Assembly (NCBI RefSeq): GCF_900142395.1
Contig: NZ_FRAS01000010.1
Coordinates: forward strand, 87,596 to 151,595
Reading direction: 5' to 3'
Source of the DNA: Hymenobacter psychrotolerans DSM 18569
Lineage (GTDB): Bacteria > Bacteroidota > Bacteroidia > Cytophagales > Hymenobacteraceae
DNA: 64,000 bases
The notes under the pieces were generated by a model. The model made no database searches. It worked only from the letters and a program-made list of their open reading frames with translations, and had not been told where the DNA came from. A program made the position numbers and the translations under genes. Positions 60,115-64,000 of this stretch are shown piece by piece (position 1 is the stretch's first letter; each line of letters starts with the position of its first letter).

Positions 60115-60600
60115 ATGCGCCTTTCGTTTCTCTCTTTGTCTGCCGCGCTGCTGCTGAGCGGCCTGGCCGCCTGCACCGGTTCCCAGACTGCTTCCGAAGC
60201 CGACACGCCCGCCACGGGCCGCGCCGAAGCCGTAGCGCCCGGCGGCCTCAACCTGCCGCTGCTCGTTGGCCGCAACATCGACCAGGTGCGCCGCAGCCTG
60301 GGAACTCCGCGCGAAACCAAGGACCAGAAAATCGGGCTGGAGCCTACTGCCGAGCAGATGAAGGCGACGAAAGGGGAGGACTGGGTGAATACGTTCGAGA
60401 AGAACGGCACCACCATAGTGGCCACCTACAACGCCCGTACCCGCAAAGTGAACAACCTGGTGGTGCTGGGCAGCGACGAAGATGAGCTCATGCGCCGCGC
60501 CAACCTCAGCCTGACCGATGCCAGCTACACCGTGCAGCCCATTACCGACCCCCAGAACCCTGGCAGCACCGTAGGCCTGCGCGTCACGAAAAACAACTAA
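60115..60600 (+). CDS. Lipoprotein of unknown function
   Basis: 161 residues. Signal with lipobox LAAC (residue 20). The mature part has LLVGRNIDQVRRSLGTPRETKD, like the start of SmpA/OmlA-type proteins, and ends with a predicted beta stretch. Co-transcription with the Nudix gene 20 bp upstream is likely. Confidence 0.78.
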   Translation: MRLSFLSLSAALLLSGLAACTGSQTASEADTPATGRAEAVAPGGLNLPLLVGRNIDQVRRSLGTPRETKDQKIGLEPTAEQMKATKGEDWVNTFEKNGTTIVATYNARTRKVNNLVVLGSDEDELMRRANLSLTDASYTVQPITDPQNPGSTVGLRVTKNN

Positions 60601-60621
60601 ATCGGGCTTCCCAGCAAGCAG

Positions 60622-60657
60622 AAAGGGGCACCGCGTAACTAGCGCGGTGCCCTTTTT
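60622..60657. terminator. Bidirectional terminator
   Basis: AAAGGGGCACCGCG pairs with CGCGGTGCCCTTTTT, one wobble, between convergent genes. Confidence 0.8.
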
Positions 60658-60676
60658 CGTTTTTGTCTGCTCGCAC

Positions 60677-61141
60677 TCAGCCCTCGAAAGCCGGCAGCCT
60701 GAACGGCACAAAATCATCGACGTTGCCGCCGAAACGGTGAATCTCACGGATGATGGTGCTGCTGATGGCCGCCAGCGCCGGCGACGTAATCAGGAATACG
60801 GTTTCCAGCTCGGGGTTTACGTGGCGGTTGGCCTGCGCAATGGTGTTTTCGTACTCGAAGTCGGTGGTGTTGCGCAGGCCGCGCAGCAGAAACCGGGCGC
60901 CTGCTTCGCGGGCATAATCGGCGGTGAGGCCTTTGTAGGACTGCACCTCCACGCGCGGCTCGTCGCGGAAAACCTCGGCTATCATCTCCGTCATCTGCTC
61001 TACGGGCAGGTAGCGGTTCTTGCTGCTGTTGTTGCCGATGGCAATAATGACCTTATCAAACAGCACCGTGCCGCGCCGCACCACATCCAGATGGCCGTTG
61101 GTGAAGGGGTCGAAGGAGCCGGGAAAAAGGGCAATCCGCAT
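60677..61141 (-). CDS. coaD: Phosphopantetheine adenylyltransferase
   Basis: 154 residues, full length. GSFDPFTNGHLDVVRRG (nucleotide-binding TxGH-like region), YLPVEQMTEMI, RGLRNTTDFEYE and ISSTIIREI are all conserved. It makes dephospho-CoA. The DUF3822 gene is upstream on the same strand, as in other Bacteroidetes, with a long hairpin between them. Confidence 0.96.
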   Translation of the reverse strand: MRIALFPGSFDPFTNGHLDVVRRGTVLFDKVIIAIGNNSSKNRYLPVEQMTEMIAEVFRDEPRVEVQSYKGLTADYAREAGARFLLRGLRNTTDFEYENTIAQANRHVNPELETVFLITSPALAAISSTIIREIHRFGGNVDDFVPFRLPAFEG

Positions 61142-61175
61142 GGAGAGTAGCTGAGTAAGTGAGTAGCTGAGTAGA

Positions 61176-61239
61176 GAGTAGCTGAGCAGCGGAGTAACTG
61201 AGTATGTTCGTACTCAGTTACTCCGCTGCTCAGCTACTC
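61176..61239. repeat. Long perfect hairpin between DUF3822 and coaD
   Basis: 29-bp arms (61176-61204 and 61211-61239) around a 6-nt loop. The left flank carries further GTAGCTGAGTA units (61147-61176), and the right arm runs to within 3 nt of the DUF3822 stop. It could form a strong RNA stem in the shared transcript. Confidence 0.85.
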
Positions 61240-61241
61240 AC

Positions 61242-62150
61242 TTACTCGCAGAGGTGCAGGCTGTAGAGCTCGAAGAAACGGTACTCAAACAGCTCGTTCA
61301 GGCGGTAGCTGTAGCCCAGGTCGAAGGGGCGGTTGCCGAACTTGATATGGCGGATGTACTTGCGCAGAATAGTAAACAGCTCCGAATCGTGCATCAGGTC
61401 GCCCCACACAACTATGGGGTCCTGGTCGGGGTTGAGCTGAAACTCCTGCATCACCAGAATGGTGTAGTAAATCAGGTCTTCCGGCGAGCTGAAGGCGAAA
61501 ACGTTGCAGAACTCCGGCCGCTTGTCCCGGATGACCACGACCGTCAGCTCCAGGTGCCCGATGCTCAGGTAGAGGCGGCGCGGGGCGGCCGGGTCGCTCT
61601 GGTGCATGAGGCCTTCGAGCAGGCTGCTGGTCTGGTGCAGGAGCGTGCCGGTAGGATAGACGGTACGAAACCAATCGGTCAGGGACTTTTCGGCCGCGAA
61701 AATGCTCACCAGCTCCTGCCCCGGGTGCGCGTACGAGTGCACGGTTTCGTGCTGCGCATCGACGGAGTGGTGCAGGCGCAGATACGCGGCTTCGTCGCCG
61801 GCGCGAAACAAGGGCGCGGGCAGCAGCGTGAAGTGCCGGTTCTGCACGGCCAGCCGCACGTGGTTCCAGCCCGCCAGGCCCAGCAGGTCGTGGTGGGCCG
61901 CCAGCGCCTGGAACTGCCCGCCCAGCGACGTAGCCGACTGCGGCGCGTATTCTTCCAGCACTACAAACTTGTTGCGGCGCACATCGGCAATGCCCACCCG
62001 CAGGCCAGCCGGGCCGGCGGTCAGGTAGAGGTTGTAGGCCGCCAGGTTTGCCGGAGTCAGCGTTTCATCGCGCAGGCGGTGCAGCACCGTGGGGGCAGGC
62101 AAAGAAGACAACGCGGGCACGGCAGTAGAAGCGGGAAAGGCAGAAGACAC
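61242..62150 (-). CDS. DUF3822 family protein
   Basis: 302 residues from a GTG at 62150; the frame stays open to 62240, but a TACCTTTA promoter element at 62195-62202 favours the shorter form. DUF3822 features: VLEEYAPQSATSLGGQFQAL, SIFAAEKSLTDWFRTVYPTG, AFSSPEDLIYYTILVMQEFQLNPDQDPIVVWGD. An actin/hexokinase-like ATPase fold is suspected for the family. Role unknown; neighbours coaD in many genomes. Confidence 0.82.
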   Translation of the reverse strand: MSSAFPASTAVPALSSLPAPTVLHRLRDETLTPANLAAYNLYLTAGPAGLRVGIADVRRNKFVVLEEYAPQSATSLGGQFQALAAHHDLLGLAGWNHVRLAVQNRHFTLLPAPLFRAGDEAAYLRLHHSVDAQHETVHSYAHPGQELVSIFAAEKSLTDWFRTVYPTGTLLHQTSSLLEGLMHQSDPAAPRRLYLSIGHLELTVVVIRDKRPEFCNVFAFSSPEDLIYYTILVMQEFQLNPDQDPIVVWGDLMHDSELFTILRKYIRHIKFGNRPFDLGYSYRLNELFEYRFFELYSLHLCE

Positions 62151-62249
62151 GGAAACCAGATAGTAAGGCGAAGCAGCAGGAGCGCGGGAAGGGGTAAAGG
62201 TACAAAAGGCAGCTATGGCGGCTACTACCAGCCAGGACACTGCCGTTCG

Positions 62250-62756
62250 TTACCGCTGAAACCGAACCTGCGGAATAAATACGTCGTCGGTGCTGATAAT
62301 CTGGCGCAGAACGGGGTGCACCTGCGGAGCCGGCAGCACCACCAGCTGCCGGGTAGACACAAACGCCAGCTCCGTGAGCAGTTGTGCGTCCGCAGCATGC
62401 TCGGGGTCGGAGCCGAGGCGGGGCACGGCGGTGGGGTCGGTGGGGGTTACCTCAAAGAACAGCTCCAGCGCCTGCAGGTCGTCGCTTCGATATTCGTGCA
62501 GGTGCAGGAACCGGCCCACCACTACTTCCAATCCGGTTTCTTCCCGAAACTCGCGCCGCAGACACTCCTGAATGGTTTCGCCGAACTGCCACCCTCCGCC
62601 CGGCGGCGACCAGAAAGGGCGCGCATCGGGCAGCAGGCCGCGGTGCGCGGTGAGCAACAGCGTGCCGTTGTGCACGAGCAGCCCGCATACACGTAGCCGT
62701 ACCTGGCCGGTATACGCCTCTAGCAGGTCGCGGGCAGGAAGAGAGTCAGAAGCCAT
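62250..62756 (-). CDS. Nudix hydrolase
   Basis: 168 residues from the ATG at 62756 (MASDSLPARDLLEAY). An intact Nudix box GGWQFGETIQECLRREFREETGLEV. The N-terminal half has YTGQVRLRVCGLLVHNGTLLLTAHRG, and PFWSPPGGGW precedes the box. Longer upstream frames are rejected as shadows. Cytosolic; substrate unknown. Confidence 0.9.
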   Translation of the reverse strand: MASDSLPARDLLEAYTGQVRLRVCGLLVHNGTLLLTAHRGLLPDARPFWSPPGGGWQFGETIQECLRREFREETGLEVVVGRFLHLHEYRSDDLQALELFFEVTPTDPTAVPRLGSDPEHAADAQLLTELAFVSTRQLVVLPAPQVHPVLRQIISTDDVFIPQVRFQR

Positions 62757-62781
62757 GCAAACGAAGCAGGTAAATGGTAAG

Positions 62782-63387
62782 TCAGCTTTCCGCCAGGGCC
62801 GAAGCCGCTCCCCGGCGTTGCGTGCGGCGCTGGCGCCAGCGCCGCAGCCGGGTGGCAATATACAGCACCAGCGCCAGCATAACGGCGGCGGCCAGCGCCG
62901 GCAGCAGCAGTGCCAGCGCCGAGCCCAGAATGGCCAGGGTGTTTTCGGCGGTGGCCAGTACGGGGTTGCCGAGGCCGCCGGTGGTGGCAGTAGAGCCCGC
63001 CCGCAACAGCGCCGTGCCGGTTTGTACCATACCCGCCGTGCCGCCACCTACCAGCACGCCCAGGCCCCAGCGCACCACTGGGTCGAGGTCGGGGAGGGCG
63101 GCCGTCATAAGCACCGTGCCCGCAATAAACGATGCGGGCGTGGTGATAGTATCCAGCACATTATCGACCACCGGAAAGTAGTAGCCCAGAATTTCGGCCA
63201 CTGTAGCCGTGCCCAGCGCCCCCAACGCGGCCCAGCTGCCCAGCCACGCAAAGCCGGCGGAAGGAGCCAGCAACCCAGTACGGTAAGCCAGGCTGGCGGC
63301 CAGCAGCGGCACAAATACCCGAAAGCCGCTGCACGCGGCCAGCGCCAGGCCCAGGGCCCCGCTCAATATGTATTCCTGTGGTAGCAT
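62782..63387 (-). CDS. DUF4126 membrane protein
   Basis: 201 residues, about five TM helices. Family pattern: SGFRVFVPLLAASLAYRTG, YYFPVVDNVLDTITTPASFIAGT, WGLGVLVGGGTAGMVQTGTALLRAGSTATTGGLGNPVLATAEN. Integral inner-membrane protein of unknown function. The Nudix gene starts 25 bp after its stop. Confidence 0.9.
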   Translation of the reverse strand: MLPQEYILSGALGLALAACSGFRVFVPLLAASLAYRTGLLAPSAGFAWLGSWAALGALGTATVAEILGYYFPVVDNVLDTITTPASFIAGTVLMTAALPDLDPVVRWGLGVLVGGGTAGMVQTGTALLRAGSTATTGGLGNPVLATAENTLAILGSALALLLPALAAAVMLALVLYIATRLRRWRQRRTQRRGAASALAES

Positions 63388-63480
63388 GGTGGGCGAGAAA
63401 AACGCGGAAGCAGGCGTGTAGGCCGGCAGACAAGGCGGAACTGCTCAAATCTAGCTTAAAATAGTGATAATGCTATAATA

Positions 63481-64000
63481 ACCCAAGTTGCGGGCTATAA
63501 GCCGGCTTGGTGGAGGGTGTGGGCGAAAATGAAGAGGGCAATTTTCAGAGCGAATCCGGCGGCTGTCACGGCGTGAATCTGCTTGGGAAAGCGGGCCGTG
63601 AGCTGGCTGAAACAGGTTTCAATGCCCTTGCGAAAATACTGGAGCAGAAAGACTTGCGCCGGATGCAGCGGCCGTGTGCTGTTCGTGCGGCGAGCCGTGA
63701 CCTGCTGGCTGCCGCTGGCCTCGTGGAAGAGGTCCTCGGCCACGTAGTCCGTGTAGCCGGCATGGGTGTACAGGACGCTACCGATGGGCAGGTCCAACGG
63801 CAGCCCGCGCTGGCCGGTTTGCTCCGACTCGGCCCCGGCGTGGATGTGGAACTCGACGGGAATGCCGTCGCTGGTTGCCACCACCTGCACTTTCAGGCCG
63901 TAAAACCAACTGCGCTTGCTGGCGCAGCGGCCGTGGTAGGCCTTGCCCGTCAAGAGCTTGCAGCGCGGAATGCGCGTGTTGTGGCACACGGCCACCGGAA
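63481..64000 (-). mobile_element. IS982-type insertion sequence, partial
   Basis: The left end is probably near 63481 (ACCCAAGTTGCGGGC), immediately outside an AT-rich stretch, but no second end or target duplication can be seen because the element runs off the window. Confidence 0.6.
63495..64000 (-). CDS. IS982 family transposase, C-terminal part
   Basis: About 168 residues visible, with the frame still open at the window edge. DDE-type sequence typical of IS982: VCHNTRIPRCKLLTGKAYHGRCASKRSWFYGLKVQVVATSDGIPVEF, then HAGYTDYVAEDLFHEA, and FLLQYFRKGIETCFSQLTARFPKQIHAVTAAGF with the terminal Glu. The visible part has no frameshift, so it may be an intact copy. Confidence 0.85.
   Translation of the reverse strand, partial: PVAVCHNTRIPRCKLLTGKAYHGRCASKRSWFYGLKVQVVATSDGIPVEFHIHAGAESEQTGQRGLPLDLPIGSVLYTHAGYTDYVAEDLFHEASGSQQVTARRTNSTRPLHPAQVFLLQYFRKGIETCFSQLTARFPKQIHAVTAAGFALKIALFIFAHTLHQAGL

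Noticed and set aside
62757..63047. Longer start for the Nudix protein at 63047
   Set aside because: The added 97 residues are Arg/Pro/Trp/Cys-rich shadow of the DUF4126 gene.

Overview
The window looks like chromosome of a GC-rich Bacteroidota of the Cytophagales, most likely Hymenobacter or a close relative. The signs are Bacteroidetes-type promoters (TAnnTTTG, in one case TTTG-N19-TAnnTTTG) with no clear Shine-Dalgarno sequences, a type IX secretion plug protein and a type IX C-terminal sorting domain, menaquinone (futalosine-independent) genes, and families largely confined to Bacteroidetes (DUF3276, DUF3667, DUF3822, DUF6370, M49 lipoprotein peptidase, DUF937-OmpA). No complete rRNA, tRNA or CRISPR locus was seen. 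It is mostly ordinary core chromosome with a few small accessory islands.

Layout. 1-4.5 kb: a minus-strand run encoding an ABA4-like and a second multi-TM protein, an alpha/beta hydrolase, and a LytS/LytTR two-component pair. 4.6-11.1 kb: envelope or secreted proteins, a DPP III-type peptidase, a PKD/T9SS-sorted protein, and a hypothetical gene followed by nested hairpins. 11.4-19.3 kb: menaquinone genes menE, menB, menD, menF and a MenI-like thioesterase, with three unrelated small genes between menE and menB. 19.3-24.3 kb: plus-strand phosphatase, pyruvate dehydrogenase E2, HslV, an unknown protein and a deoxyhypusine-synthase homologue. 24.4-32.2 kb: an HTH regulator with a large perfect palindrome, DUF3667, OmpA, a trans-sulfuration enzyme, photolyase, amidase. 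32.3-39.7 kb: regulator and SDR, LigT-like protein, and two genes broken by frameshifts (AsmA-like and SMP-30-like). 39.8-50.3 kb: amidase, lipoproteins, ABC-F, a 21-bp minisatellite, T9SS plug protein, antiporter, M48 peptidase. 50.3-63.4 kb: a low-GC orphan, YchF, DUF58, AlkA, phosphoesterases, a second antiporter, threonine aldolase, Nudix proteins, CoaD and DUF3822. 63.5-64 kb: the C-terminal part of an IS982-type transposase running off the edge.

The most unusual signal is inside menD (about 16315-16455): three or four tRNA T-arm/3'-acceptor-like sequences in alternating orientation lie in frame in the coding sequence and are translated as part of a roughly 70-residue hinge insertion. 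This resembles the in-frame palindromic elements known from Rickettsia but is tRNA-like. Other structures not explained by genes are a dispersed family of 75-110 bp palindromes (six copies plus a half copy), a second short palindrome family built on GTCCGACGCC, a 29-bp-arm hairpin abutting a stop codon before coaD, a 23-bp perfect palindrome in front of the HTH gene, and apparently leaderless genes whose start codon lies 4-5 nt after the -7 element.
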